Below, piece by piece: positions 32,683-40,602 of a stretch of 44,432 nucleotides of DNA. Source of the stretch: an uncultured Bacteroidales bacterium (GTDB lineage Bacteria; Bacteroidota; Bacteroidia; Bacteroidales; P3); the NCBI GenBank assembly GCA_937915785.1, contig CALGGY010000031.1:1-44432 (forward strand). Reading direction: 5' to 3'. Made by a program: the position numbers and the translations under genes. Under the pieces are notes generated by a model. That model saw nothing but the letters and a program-made list of their open reading frames with translations, ran no database searches and was not told the origin of the DNA. How positions within the stretch are numbered: the first letter of the stretch is position 1; the number at the start of each line of letters is the position of its first letter.

Positions 32683-34425
32683 TTATTTTTGCGGTACTTT
32701 TATTGTTTCGCCATGGTTGTTGATAATAAGGCGATACCACCATTCGGGGTAGGGTGGCTGTTCGGGCGACACGCATTGTCCGGGACGGGTGCCGGTGGTT
32801 TCGAAGTTGAAATCGGCGCCTTTTTTGATGTTTCCATCGATGTATTTTACCAACAGTTTGTGGCTCAGGTCTTTCCACTGTGTGAACATCTGGTTGGCCA
32901 TTTCGCCGGAGAAGTTGTTCAGTTGCTGAACCATGCCGTTGTTTCCATTGCCGTCGTCTTCTTTCGCATCTTTGAACTGTGTGCTTAAATCTTCCACACG
33001 GCTGATGAATTCCATTTCGAGCCTTGTTTGCACGTCCTGAATGTCCTTAATCATGTCGCTGTAGCGCAGGTAGGCAAAGTTGCTCACTTGGTTGAAGAGC
33101 CAGAAAGCTGCTGTTTCGGAGTATTCCACCATGTTGCCGTTGCCTTCGCGGAAGCATTCGGGTATTTCGGTGATGCCGCAGAACATGGGGCAGTAAACGG
33201 TGGAGTAGGTGTCGTCCACGCCAAACCAGAGTATTCCGCCCACTTTGCGTGGAAGGTTGCCGCGGCATTGTGCCACAAACGAGAAACCAGTTTGCTGTGT
33301 GGAGGTGGCGCGTTCGTGCACGTATTCCTGACCGTCAACTTTGAAGCTCATGGGGCGCCAGCGGTAGGGGCAGCCAAAGGGGCCGGCTCCCACGTCCTTG
33401 GTCATGTCCATGGGGGTGCCTTCGTAGTGGTCGCGCATAAGCTCCATCATGTCGTGTACGGAGAGCTGGCGGTCGGGTTTTATCCACAGCGGCATGCGGT
33501 TTTTCAGGTCGTAGCCCATGGCGTATTTCTCGTATTGTTCCATGCCTTTGGCCACGCGGTTGAAGAAAGCGTACACACGGGCTTCGCAGGCGCGGGCTCC
33601 GCTGAAGGTTACGGGGTTGTAGGTGTCGGAGAAGCTGAATTCCTCGTCGGTGCCTTTATACAGGCCTTTCATGCGGGCAAAATCCACCACATCTTCGGCA
33701 TAAACCACATCGATGTCCTTGTCGAAAATCTTTTTCAGGTTTTTGCTGCTGATGCTGTTTTTGGAGGCTTTCTCCATGGGGAAAGTGGTGATACGTGCTT
33801 GGTTGGCGTGTGCGCAAACGTATCCGTCGGGCACGCGTCGGGCCACCCACACGGCGCCGTTGTTCCATTTTTTGTTGTCCATTTTGGGGCCTTTGCCAAT
33901 TATCTCCATAATCCACACCTCGTTGGGGTCGGCAATGGAGAACGACTCGCCCTCGCTGGCGTAGCCATATTCGGCCACCAGCTCGGCCATGGTTTTTATG
34001 GCTTCGCGGGCGTTTTTGGCACGCTGCAGGGTGATGTATATAAGGCTGCCGTAGTCTATGATGCCTTCGCAGTGTTCCAACTCGGCCACTCCGCCGTAGG
34101 TGGTTTCGCCTATCACAAGCTGGTACTCGTTCATGTTGCCCACCACGTTGTAGGTCTCGGCGGCTTGTTTTATCTTGCCAAGCGGACGGCCGGAGTCCCA
34201 GTCTATAACATCGAACTCGGTGCCTTTGGGGAATTTGGCGGCGGCACGGTAGTACAGCTCACCGTAGAGCACGTGCGAGTCGGCGGCGTAGGTTATAAAC
34301 GTGGAGCCGTCGGTGGTGGCTCCTTTGGTTACCAAAAAGTTGGTACATGCTTTGGCGGCGTTTATCCCTGCCAACAGGCTCATTGTCAAAGCAATGGACA
34401 ATGTCTTGAAAATGTTTTTTCTCAT
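32683..34425 (-). CDS. dipeptidase, peptidase family C69
   Basis: 580 residues with a signal peptide ending at INAAKA, directly before the catalytic cysteine C27 in ACTNFLVTKGATTDGST. C69 enzymes are N-terminal-nucleophile hydrolases, so signal cleavage would expose the nucleophile. Further family features are YAADSHVLYGEL, GVVGNMNEY-like and ETTYGG segments, and VPDGYVCAHANQARIT. It probably cleaves dipeptides in the periplasm, in line with peptide fermentation by anaerobic Bacteroidales. It has its own promoter (34461-34468). Confidence 0.93.
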   Translation of the reverse strand: MRKNIFKTLSIALTMSLLAGINAAKACTNFLVTKGATTDGSTFITYAADSHVLYGELYYRAAAKFPKGTEFDVIDWDSGRPLGKIKQAAETYNVVGNMNEYQLVIGETTYGGVAELEHCEGIIDYGSLIYITLQRAKNAREAIKTMAELVAEYGYASEGESFSIADPNEVWIMEIIGKGPKMDNKKWNNGAVWVARRVPDGYVCAHANQARITTFPMEKASKNSISSKNLKKIFDKDIDVVYAEDVVDFARMKGLYKGTDEEFSFSDTYNPVTFSGARACEARVYAFFNRVAKGMEQYEKYAMGYDLKNRMPLWIKPDRQLSVHDMMELMRDHYEGTPMDMTKDVGAGPFGCPYRWRPMSFKVDGQEYVHERATSTQQTGFSFVAQCRGNLPRKVGGILWFGVDDTYSTVYCPMFCGITEIPECFREGNGNMVEYSETAAFWLFNQVSNFAYLRYSDMIKDIQDVQTRLEMEFISRVEDLSTQFKDAKEDDGNGNNGMVQQLNNFSGEMANQMFTQWKDLSHKLLVKYIDGNIKKGADFNFETTGTRPGQCVSPEQPPYPEWWYRLIINNHGETIKVPQK

Positions 34426-34460
34426 GGTTATAATGTGTGTTTATTTTTTTTCGCAGTTTG

Positions 34461-34468
34461 CAAAGTTA
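34461..34468 (-). promoter_or_regulatory. -7 element of the C69 dipeptidase gene
   Basis: The minus strand reads TAACTTTG, a full match to TAnnTTTG, 36 bases before the ATG at 34425. No clear TTG is seen upstream. Confidence 0.55.
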
Positions 34469-34626
34469 CACTTTTTTTTGGAATTTTTCGGCATGATGCC
34501 TGATTTTTTCCAAAAAAGGTTGCGAAACATCATCAATATCTGGCTGTTGCCGCAAGGCCGCAAACTAAGAAAGTACCGCCTTACAGAGGGTAAGACTTAT
34601 GGCAAATTTATGTTACGAAACAGGTC

Positions 34627-35313
34627 CTAAAAGTTCAGCAGCTGGCTTACTTCGGTGGGATTCAGTGCCCACTGGTAGGTGTATTGCTCGTCGGCAAGGT
34701 CGGGGTTTTCGGCAATGTCAAGGTTTTGGGCTTTTGCCTTGAGCTGCTGCAGCTGGCCTATGCTTGTTTTTTCCTCCAAGCGTTTGAGCAAAGCCTCGAT
34801 GGCACGGCGGTCGGCTCTACCGGTGGTTTGTGTGGTGAAAGGCATTTCGAGCCATATTATCTCGCGTTTTTCCACGTCGAGCACACCGAACACCAGCCTC
34901 TTGGCCAAATTGTCTTCGCTTATGCGGAGCATGTGCTGCACACACGAGGGGTCGTAGGCCACACCTTTCTTTTCCGAAATCCGCATCTCGTGCTGCGAGT
35001 GCATCCATCCCATCACAAGGTTTGTCGAGATGGTTCCGCCGGAATGGGCGTTGCTGGTGAACGTTACATACTTGGCTCCGTTTTCGGCGAGCTTTGGCGG
35101 CGAAAGGTTTATGTATTCCGCCGTTCCCACTATTTCGGGTATGCTTCGTATGTCGCCGGAGTGTTTTGCGCCGTGGCACACAAGGTTGTAGTATGCGCAG
35201 TCCTCGGTTTTGTCGTCGGCATAGGAGATGCGGCAGCCGAGGTCCATGTCGAGGGACTGGGCGTGCAGTCCGGCGTCCCATTGCATGAAAAGGCGCACGT
35301 TGTCGCCTTGCAC
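34627..35313 (-). pseudogene. TerD-like domain, apparent C-terminal remnant of a longer gene
   Basis: The annotated frame opens with GTG at 35313 and gives 228 residues. Reading upstream in the same frame, protein-like sequence continues for about 25 codons (TKAAEWLVVVGAGAAV) to a TAG at about 35388 without any ATG. The visible domain begins immediately (NVRLFMQWDAG, LDMDLGCRISY, KHSGDIRSIPEIVGTAEYINL, GAKYVTFTSNA). It resembles the TerD-like C-terminal domain of the SCO0854/MXAN_6230 proteins, which carry large N-terminal parts. A truncated gene is the likeliest reading; a short GTG-started protein is the alternative. A perfect hairpin lies 11 bases beyond the upstream stop. Confidence 0.55.
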
Positions 35314-35398
35314 CGCAGCACCTGCTCCAACGACAACCAGCCATTCGGCTGCTTTTGTGCGAGCAAGAGCACCAGCGAATGAGATCTATTGTATAAAT

Positions 35399-35433
35399 GA
35401 TGTGGCGGCTTTTCTGTGAAAAGCCGCCACATC
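35399..35433. terminator. perfect 16-bp hairpin between the T9SS-domain gene and the TerD-like remnant
   Basis: GATGTGGCGGCTTTTC (35399-35414) and its exact complement (35418-35433) enclose a 3-base loop. It lies 20 bases past the stop of the minus-strand gene ending at 35454 and is followed on that strand by ATTTAT, a weak U-tract. It most likely ends that transcript. Confidence 0.65.
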
Positions 35434-35453
35434 TATATCTCACTGTTTCCTTA

Positions 35454-36923
35454 TCAATACGTCCGGACAAGGCGCACGGGATTTCCGTTAACCACCTGGT
35501 CGTTGCTCATTCGGATAGAATTTGGGGTGAAAACGAGAACATGCACATCCATATTGTTCATTCTTGTGGAGGTCCAATACTTACCCGAACGTGTAGAAGA
35601 TGCAGAATACACAAATTGGTTCACATATAGGCCTTCAACGGGGAGAAACACGGCGCCTGCGGCTTCCATAATATCCCATTGCACAGCTGTGTAGATGTTG
35701 GTTGACGCTTCCACACCACTCGTAAAATGCATGCCGTTTGGCATAGTCCATTCATCGGGTAGCAGCACCAATCCCGAAACACCTTCCACCGTGGCAGATC
35801 CAAGTTTGTTGCTTGCATCATCCCTATATTCGATCAGATAATGCCATTCCGCCTCGGTAGGTGTGCGCCACAATCCGGGCTGGTTACCGCCATTGCTGAT
35901 AGCGTTGTAGCGCCCCCAGTCGTAGTTGGTGCCCGCAATATTCGTAACATCATTGGCATAGTCGAAATAATAAGCGCTGCGCAGATAGGGATAACAGTTG
36001 TTGTAGCCGCTTGTTCCCCAGCAGAACAGGCTTATCCAGCTACTATATGTCGAGGATGCGTTTATGTTCTCGGTGCCAAGAGTGTCGTAAGGGTTTGGGG
36101 CAAAACGCCATGTGCCTGCGGCGGTACCACCACCCAGCACGGCATGAGTGCCGGTGGCGCTCCACTGTAGGTTGCTACGCGAAAAACGCACCTGGTGGGT
36201 ATCGGACATGGAGAAAGCGCCACTTGCCATACCTTGTATGGGCAGGATGAAAAGCAGACTCACATTCTCGCTGGAATAGAAACATTTGCGAACCACACGG
36301 CTGGTGTACATTTTTCCGCCTATGGTAGCGAAACCGGTAATAACCAAGGAGTCGCCTGTGTTGAAAGCATGTGTGCTCGCGCGTTTTTCCTGTATATTTC
36401 CTTTGCCTACGAAAACGATGGAATGGTTGTCGTTTTTGTTGGCATTCAGCAACTTGACAGTTTTTTTGCCTTTAGCCGTTGCCACGGTAAGCAGATAGAG
36501 ACCCTTGTTCCCCATACGAACGTCCAAAAGGTTGGAACCTTGGGTAAGGTTGCATTTGGTTGCGACAACCACTTTTTGCCCCGACACATTATATAACCAC
36601 ACATCGGCGGGAAGGGGTTCATCCATTTCAACACTCACCAAGGTATGACCCTTTGCGGGATTGGGAGCAACCACAATCTGCGTTACACCACTTTCAATGG
36701 CACCAATGCCAGCACCGCCGAAAGAAATTACCGTGTCGGGAGCGGAAATCACTTCCACCCAACGGTTGGTTGCCTGCATAGCAGTACGAAGTACTTTTAC
36801 AGAATCCATGCGCACGTAGGCACCATCGTCCATAACGCCTGAAAAACGCAGAACCACACTCTGCGCCATTGTGCAAACCGACAAAACAAGGCCGGCGCTG
36901 AAGAGAATAAATTTCTTGGTCAT
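35454..36923 (-). CDS. surface protein with internal T9SS-type sorting-like domain
   Basis: 489 residues with a signal peptide ending near CTMAQ. A short N-terminal module is followed at about 82-158 by a segment like a type A T9SS sorting domain: VVAPNPAKGHTLVSVEM, then VWLYNVSGQKVVVAT, with strand GLYLLTVATAKGKKTVKLLN. Such domains are normally at the very C-terminus; here 330 residues follow. The C-terminal part (about 245-489) is a family seen in Bacteroidales surface proteins: FSMSDTHQVRFSRSNLQWSA, CWGTSGYNNCYPY, LWRTPTEAEWHYLIEYR, and a final NGNPVRLVRTY. Its ligand or role is unknown. It has a well-formed promoter. Confidence 0.75.
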   Translation of the reverse strand: MTKKFILFSAGLVLSVCTMAQSVVLRFSGVMDDGAYVRMDSVKVLRTAMQATNRWVEVISAPDTVISFGGAGIGAIESGVTQIVVAPNPAKGHTLVSVEMDEPLPADVWLYNVSGQKVVVATKCNLTQGSNLLDVRMGNKGLYLLTVATAKGKKTVKLLNANKNDNHSIVFVGKGNIQEKRASTHAFNTGDSLVITGFATIGGKMYTSRVVRKCFYSSENVSLLFILPIQGMASGAFSMSDTHQVRFSRSNLQWSATGTHAVLGGGTAAGTWRFAPNPYDTLGTENINASSTYSSWISLFCWGTSGYNNCYPYLRSAYYFDYANDVTNIAGTNYDWGRYNAISNGGNQPGLWRTPTEAEWHYLIEYRDDASNKLGSATVEGVSGLVLLPDEWTMPNGMHFTSGVEASTNIYTAVQWDIMEAAGAVFLPVEGLYVNQFVYSASSTRSGKYWTSTRMNNMDVHVLVFTPNSIRMSNDQVVNGNPVRLVRTY

Positions 36924-37038
36924 AATCGAACTTTTTTATAAACTCCCATTTAAGGTGGGTTCTATAAATTCAATTTTCATCTTTGAAACGGAGCGAACCC
37001 GTAAAACTCCGCCCGCAGACTTGGCACTTTTGCCTCCG

Positions 37039-37068
37039 CAAAGTTACATTTTTATTCTTATTTGACAA
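37039..37068 (-). promoter_or_regulatory. promoter of the T9SS-domain surface protein gene
   Basis: On the minus strand, TTG (complement of 37066-37068) is followed after exactly 19 bases by TAACTTTG (complement of 37039-37046), a near-ideal Bacteroidota promoter. Confidence 0.75.
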
Positions 37069-37099
37069 AATTTTTTACAACATATTAGTTTTTTTTTCG

Positions 37100-37107
37100 T
37101 ACCTTTG
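37100..37107 (+). promoter_or_regulatory. -7 element of the DUF2798-like gene
   Basis: TACCTTTG is a full match to TAnnTTTG. No TTG is seen at the normal upstream spacing. The ATG of the gene lies nearly 100 bases downstream, leaving a leader. Confidence 0.5.
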
Positions 37108-37112
37108 CATAT

Positions 37113-37204
37113 GATTCCGGTGAGCGTGTCGGTAGTCGGAACATGGTGTGAATCTGTAAGAACCATGAATGTTGGGCACATGTTTAACTTTATGGTTTTT
37201 ATTT
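37113..37204 (+). other. possibly structured 5' leader of the DUF2798-like gene
   Basis: The leader can form two hairpins: TTCCG (37115-37119) with CGGAA (37137-37141), and CATGGT (37142-37147) with ACCATG (37162-37167). Neither matches a riboswitch that I can recognise. The genes nearby concern metal export, so a regulatory leader is possible but unproven. Confidence 0.3.
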
Positions 37205-37855
37205 ATGAAATCACAAAATCAGATTCAGCATTTAGTGTATGCTTTGATTACGGTTATCATTACCGTTCACGCGTTTGTGTTTTACAGTCTTTATGTTGTC
37301 GAAGGCGACGCCATGATGCGGGCGTCCGGTACGACGTCGGTTTTGCAGGCAATCAACAGTCGGGGCGGCGTTTATATGTGCGGTACCCATCTGCCGATAT
37401 GGCTTATGATTGTCATAGAAACGATTTGCGCATTTGTGCTTGCGGTGACAATGGGCAGTCCGCTGGCATTCAGGTTGGCCAGCCGTAAGTTCGACCCACG
37501 CCGCAACCACCCGATGATATTCGAATCGGCCGTCATCACCGCCACCGTATGCCTTATGTGTCCGTCGATGAGCCTTCTGGCCGACTTCTTTTATTATCCA
37601 TACAACGAAGGTTTTGACATCATCGACTTTCTGTGCCGTTGGTTTCGCCTTATATGCTACAACCTGCCGTTTGCCTATTTTTCGCAGATGTTTTTTGTAC
37701 AGCCGTTTGTGCGGTTTGTAATACGCAAGATGTTTCCCGCCAACATTGAGCGGCGAAACGAACAGAATGCCAGCAAAACGGTCAAACCCGCCGACGAAGC
37801 AGAGGCCATTGTCGATGTAATTATCCGCGAAAAAGAGATTGCCGTCGGGAACTGA
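37205..37855 (+). CDS. DUF2798-like membrane protein
   Basis: 216 residues from the ATG at 37205; the earlier ATG at 37169 would lack a clear signal or charge pattern. It has four helices in two similar halves. The halves carry SRKFDPRRNHPMIFESAV, CLMCPSMSLLADF, NLPFAYFSQMFFVQPFVRFVIRKMF, which match the pattern of DUF2798-type proteins (DPRxxRP, CPxMS, PFVRFxFR). Function unknown. It is convergent with the Cu/Zn-type efflux permease gene, with 46 bases between the stops. Confidence 0.7.
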   Translation: MKSQNQIQHLVYALITVIITVHAFVFYSLYVVEGDAMMRASGTTSVLQAINSRGGVYMCGTHLPIWLMIVIETICAFVLAVTMGSPLAFRLASRKFDPRRNHPMIFESAVITATVCLMCPSMSLLADFFYYPYNEGFDIIDFLCRWFRLICYNLPFAYFSQMFFVQPFVRFVIRKMFPANIERRNEQNASKTVKPADEAEAIVDVIIREKEIAVGN

Positions 37856-37901
37856 ACCTTATTATAGCAGCTCACATCATAACGTATGAACACAGAAATC
37901 C

Positions 37902-39146
37902 TTAACCTTTCACACCCTTAAACTCAAACCCTGCCTTTTCCACCGCCTTGCGAACCTCATCTGATGAGGCGTTACCGGTAACCACAATGGTGTTGGCGGC
38001 AGGATTGGCCTCGCATGAGGTTACCCCTTTCTGTTTGCCCACGGATTTCTCCACGGCGGCCTTGCAATGGTTGCAGCGCATACCCTCCACGGCATATACC
38101 ACTGTGCCGGCCTCAGGTTTCTGTTTCTTGAATCTGTCGATGAATTTCATACTCAATGCAATTATGATGAATAAAACCAAAAGTGTCGAACAGATAGATT
38201 GAAAGATGGTTGGCTCGGTATGCTCCACGGTACAGCAGGCCCCTTGCATGCCGTAGCTCGCAGTAATGCCTGCAACGCTGATGCCCAGAGCGTTTATCAG
38301 CATCCCGAAAAGCAAGGAAAACACCACGATGGTAAGCACGTAGAGCCATGTGAATTTGCTCCCCAGCGACTTGCGCACCACCAGTATCGACGCCAGATTT
38401 ACTGCGGGTCCGGCCATAAGCATCACCAAGGCCGCACCGGGCGACAGGCCTTTCATCATCAGCGCAGCGGCAATGGGTATGCTGCCCGTGGAACAAATGT
38501 ACATTGGCACGGCAAACACCAGTATAACAAACATTTGCAACAGCGGCTGTGAGCCAAAAGTGAGAAAAAACTCGTCGGGTACGGCTATGTTGATAAGGGC
38601 TGCCAAAAGGAGTCCCATCAACAGCCTCAGCCCGATGTCCTGAATCATGTCGAAATAGGCGTAGCGCAACACCCGCCACAGCCTGTTGCCCCGTTCGGCA
38701 CACACGGCGGCGGTGGAGCAAGATGTGTCGCAATCGGCGGGCAACAGGCGGTTTATTAGCAGTCCGCCACAAACGCCGGTAACAAGTGCCGCCACTGGAC
38801 GTACCACGGCAAAGCCAAGGCCCATCAGCGAAAAGGTGGCCAGAATGGAGTCGATGCCCGTTTGCGGGGTGGCGATAAGAAACGACGCCACGGCACCTTT
38901 GGAGGCACCCTCGTTTTTTAGTCCTATGGCCGTGGGTATAACTCCGCACGAACAGAGCGGCAACGGTATGCCAAGCAGTGCGGCGTACACCACCGAGCGT
39001 TTATTGCTGGCCGACAGATACTTGGAGTAGAACTTGTGTGGCACAAACACGTGCAGCACACCGGCTATGAGGAAACCCAGCAGCAGGTAAGGGCTCATCT
39101 CGTTCACAATCGTGAGAAACGACAGAAAAAAGTCATGCCAACTCAT
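37902..39146 (-). CDS. SO_0444-type Cu/Zn efflux permease with C-terminal HMA domain
   Basis: 414 residues. The N-terminal 340 form an eight- to ten-helix permease with the signature LPLCSCGVIP (CSCG at 65-68), SFLIATPQTGIDS and, in the second half, TGSIPIAAALMMKG and LMAGPAVNLAS. The last 65 residues are a heavy-metal-associated domain with GMRCNHC (C358, C361) and ending near KAGFEFKGVKG. The family is linked to copper and zinc export by context in other bacteria; the metal here is not proven. The ECF-sigma and Cys-rich protein cluster starts 0.5 kb upstream of it. Confidence 0.88.
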   Translation of the reverse strand: MSWHDFFLSFLTIVNEMSPYLLLGFLIAGVLHVFVPHKFYSKYLSASNKRSVVYAALLGIPLPLCSCGVIPTAIGLKNEGASKGAVASFLIATPQTGIDSILATFSLMGLGFAVVRPVAALVTGVCGGLLINRLLPADCDTSCSTAAVCAERGNRLWRVLRYAYFDMIQDIGLRLLMGLLLAALINIAVPDEFFLTFGSQPLLQMFVILVFAVPMYICSTGSIPIAAALMMKGLSPGAALVMLMAGPAVNLASILVVRKSLGSKFTWLYVLTIVVFSLLFGMLINALGISVAGITASYGMQGACCTVEHTEPTIFQSICSTLLVLFIIIALSMKFIDRFKKQKPEAGTVVYAVEGMRCNHCKAAVEKSVGKQKGVTSCEANPAANTIVVTGNASSDEVRKAVEKAGFEFKGVKG

Positions 39147-39194
39147 TTTCTATCAACTTGTTTATTATTTTTTGCATTTTATTTTTTACAACTG

Positions 39195-39202
39195 CAAAGA
39201 TA
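39195..39202 (-). promoter_or_regulatory. -7 element of the efflux permease gene
   Basis: The minus strand reads TATCTTTG, a full match to TAnnTTTG, 49 bases before the ATG at 39146. TTG candidates upstream have poor spacing (14 and 25). Confidence 0.6.
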
Positions 39203-39267
39203 CGAAAAAAAACATACAACCGGGTTGCAAAAATTGGGTGCTTCCCCACCCTGCCCGGTGTTTGCGT

Positions 39268-39301
39268 GATAAGAAAAACGGACTGCGATGCTGCAGTCCG
39301 T
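39268..39301 (-). terminator. intrinsic terminator of a vanished minus-strand gene
   Basis: ACGGACTGC (39278-39286) pairs perfectly with GCAGTCCGT (39293-39301) around a 6-base loop. On the minus strand it is followed by TTTTTCTTAT. It lies 38 bases after the stop of the gene fragment at 39339-39470. Confidence 0.7.
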
Positions 39302-39338
39302 GGAAAATCTATCAGATGCTATCGAACCGGGTGCCGTT

Positions 39339-39500
39339 TCATTTCCCCAGCATCTCCAGCCCCACCATCGTCCGGGTGTCGACCAGTTTCAACGACTCCA
39401 CCATCTGGGCGGTGCCTTCCTTGTATTTTTTGAAATGGGCTGTACGGATATGGCTTTGGTGTCTTTTATCGATTAGCCAGCTATTGGATAAGCAACTTTG
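39339..39500 (-). pseudogene. C-terminal gene fragment of unknown family
   Basis: On the minus strand an open frame of about 50 codons ends at the TGA 39339-39341. It reads like the end of a real protein: HFKKYKEGTAQMVESLKLVD followed by TRTMVGLEMLGK. No start or conserved domain is present upstream, where the DNA becomes A+T-rich, while a proper terminator follows. I do not recognise the family. It is best read as the 3' end of a deleted gene; the upstream boundary is approximate. Confidence 0.45.
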
Positions 39501-39547
39501 ATGTTACTTTTGGGGGTAATACCATAAATACTAAATTCAACAAATAA

Positions 39548-39661
39548 GGGCAGAAAGCTCAATTGGACAGCAACATACGCCACCAAATAGAAAGCATAAC
39601 TGGTTTTGAATTCCTGCCTGCTGGCGAGGAGCAGAACCCCAATCCAAACCTTTGCCGATAG
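39548..39661 (+). pseudogene. possible plus-strand gene remnant
   Basis: A 38-codon open stretch between in-frame stops (TAA 39545 and TAG 39659) contains IRHQIESITGFEFLPAG and ends NPNPNLCR. It vaguely resembles the C-terminal helix and IExxTGxxFFP segment of DNA/RNA non-specific endonucleases. The match is weak and there is no start codon. It may be debris or chance. Confidence 0.2.
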
Positions 39662-39685
39662 ACGACTAAAAAAACTTTGAAAACG

Positions 39686-40141
39686 CTAATCGGAGATTCT
39701 CTGCAGAGCCCGTGCCAAAATCTCCTTGTGGTCGAAAGCCAAGGGGGGCAGGCTATCGAGGGGAAACCACTGAATTTCTGCCGCATCGTCGGCGGCATGT
39801 GGGCTAACGGTGTTTTTGTCCACAAAAGTGTAATACGCCGTGGTGATAACTCTGCCGCGGGGGTCGCGGTCCACTTTGGAGAAAGTGCCTATTTCGCACA
39901 TCGCTCCGGCAGTAAGAGATGTTTCTTCCATCAGCTCGCGGCGGGCACACTGCTCAAGGGTTTCGTCCATCTCAAGAAAACCGCCGGGGAAAGCCCAACA
40001 GTCTTTGTACGGATCGTGTTTGCGACGTATCAGCAGTATTTCTTTTCTGTCGGCGGTAAAAACAAGGGTGTCGGCGGTTACTGCAGGTCGCGGGTAGCGG
40101 TAGCAGTACCGGCCGTTGTTATCGTGAGTGGCGAAGTCCAT
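39686..40141 (-). CDS. NUDIX hydrolase (ADP-ribose pyrophosphatase-like)
   Basis: 151 residues, one NUDIX domain. The box GGFLEMDETLEQCARRELMEET fits Gx5Ex7REUxEE, preceded by CWAFPG. The N-terminus PRPAVTADTLVF is the pattern of the ADP-ribose/NADH pyrophosphatase-like subgroup. Its ATG lies inside the 3' end of the Spy-like gene (23-base overlap), so it is translated from the ECF-sigma transcript. Why a NUDIX enzyme belongs to an envelope-signalling operon is not clear. Confidence 0.88.
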   Translation of the reverse strand: MDFATHDNNGRYCYRYPRPAVTADTLVFTADRKEILLIRRKHDPYKDCWAFPGGFLEMDETLEQCARRELMEETSLTAGAMCEIGTFSKVDRDPRGRVITTAYYTFVDKNTVSPHAADDAAEIQWFPLDSLPPLAFDHKEILARALQRISD

Positions 40142-40592
40142 GTTTGCGGTGTTGTGGCGGATTGCGGTGCAGGAAGTTGATGGGACACTGGAATTTCTCG
40201 AAATAGAACGAGTCGAGTTTCACTCGCTGGGCGCTGTCGAGCATAGCGCGCGACTCCTCGAACTGTGCCAAAATATTGTCCAAGAGGTCGTGCTGGTAGC
40301 ACACCACTTGATCCTTGGTGGCCTCCAACAACGAGTCGTTTTCGTGGCTTATGGTAAGCACCAGCAGCTCGGCCTGGCATTTGCGCATGGAGTCGATGGT
40401 GGGTTTGGAAATGGCTTTGTATTTGTCCTTTATGGCAACAAAATCGTCGCGCTTTTGTCCGGTAAGCTCCAGCTTGTCGGCCAGGTGCTCGCGTTTGGGC
40501 CGGTTGCTCAAAAGCATGTACAAAGTGGCTATATTACTCAGTATCAGTAATATAATTAGCACCAATGTTATTCTTTTCGCTCTTTTATTCAT
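40119..40592 (-). CDS. N-anchored periplasmic Spy/CpxP/CnrX-like protein
   Basis: 157 residues: a basic start, one TM helix (about 9-28, TLVLIILLILSNIATLYMLL), and a periplasmic part predicted as long amphipathic helices. The pattern LADKLELTGQKRDDFVAIKDKY with a later LLDNILAQFEESRAMLDSAQRVKLDSFYFEKF is that of the Spy/CpxP/heavy-metal-resistance (PF13801-like) fold. Possible metal ligands are H36, C72, H83, C98, H101, C136, and a His-rich tail (H142, H148, H151, H155). It follows the single-TM gene by 10 bases in the sigma-factor operon. A role as metal or misfolded-protein sensor is inferred from CnrX. Confidence 0.72.
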   Translation of the reverse strand: MNKRAKRITLVLIILLILSNIATLYMLLSNRPKREHLADKLELTGQKRDDFVAIKDKYKAISKPTIDSMRKCQAELLVLTISHENDSLLEATKDQVVCYQHDLLDNILAQFEESRAMLDSAQRVKLDSFYFEKFQCPINFLHRNPPQHRKHGLRHSR

Positions 40593-40602
40593 AGCAATGT
40601 TT

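Noticed and set aside
33028..34503. 491-codon open frame on the plus strand
   Set aside because: It is the antisense of the C69 dipeptidase gene; the predicted protein is Val/Phe/His/Gly-rich with no domain. The minus strand has clear C69 motifs and a signal peptide.
34490..34626. plus-strand frame ending in KLRKYRLTEGKTYGKFMLRNRS-like sequence
   Set aside because: Read as a possible transposase or gene remnant, but there is no start, no recognised motif, and it lies in the C69 promoter region. Not enough to call.
37113..37175. cobalamin-riboswitch-like string near ggaacatggtgtgaatctg
   Set aside because: Only a short stretch resembles part of the conserved core; the CCCGCxACTGT element and the P7-P8 framework are missing. 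Kept only as an unclassified leader.
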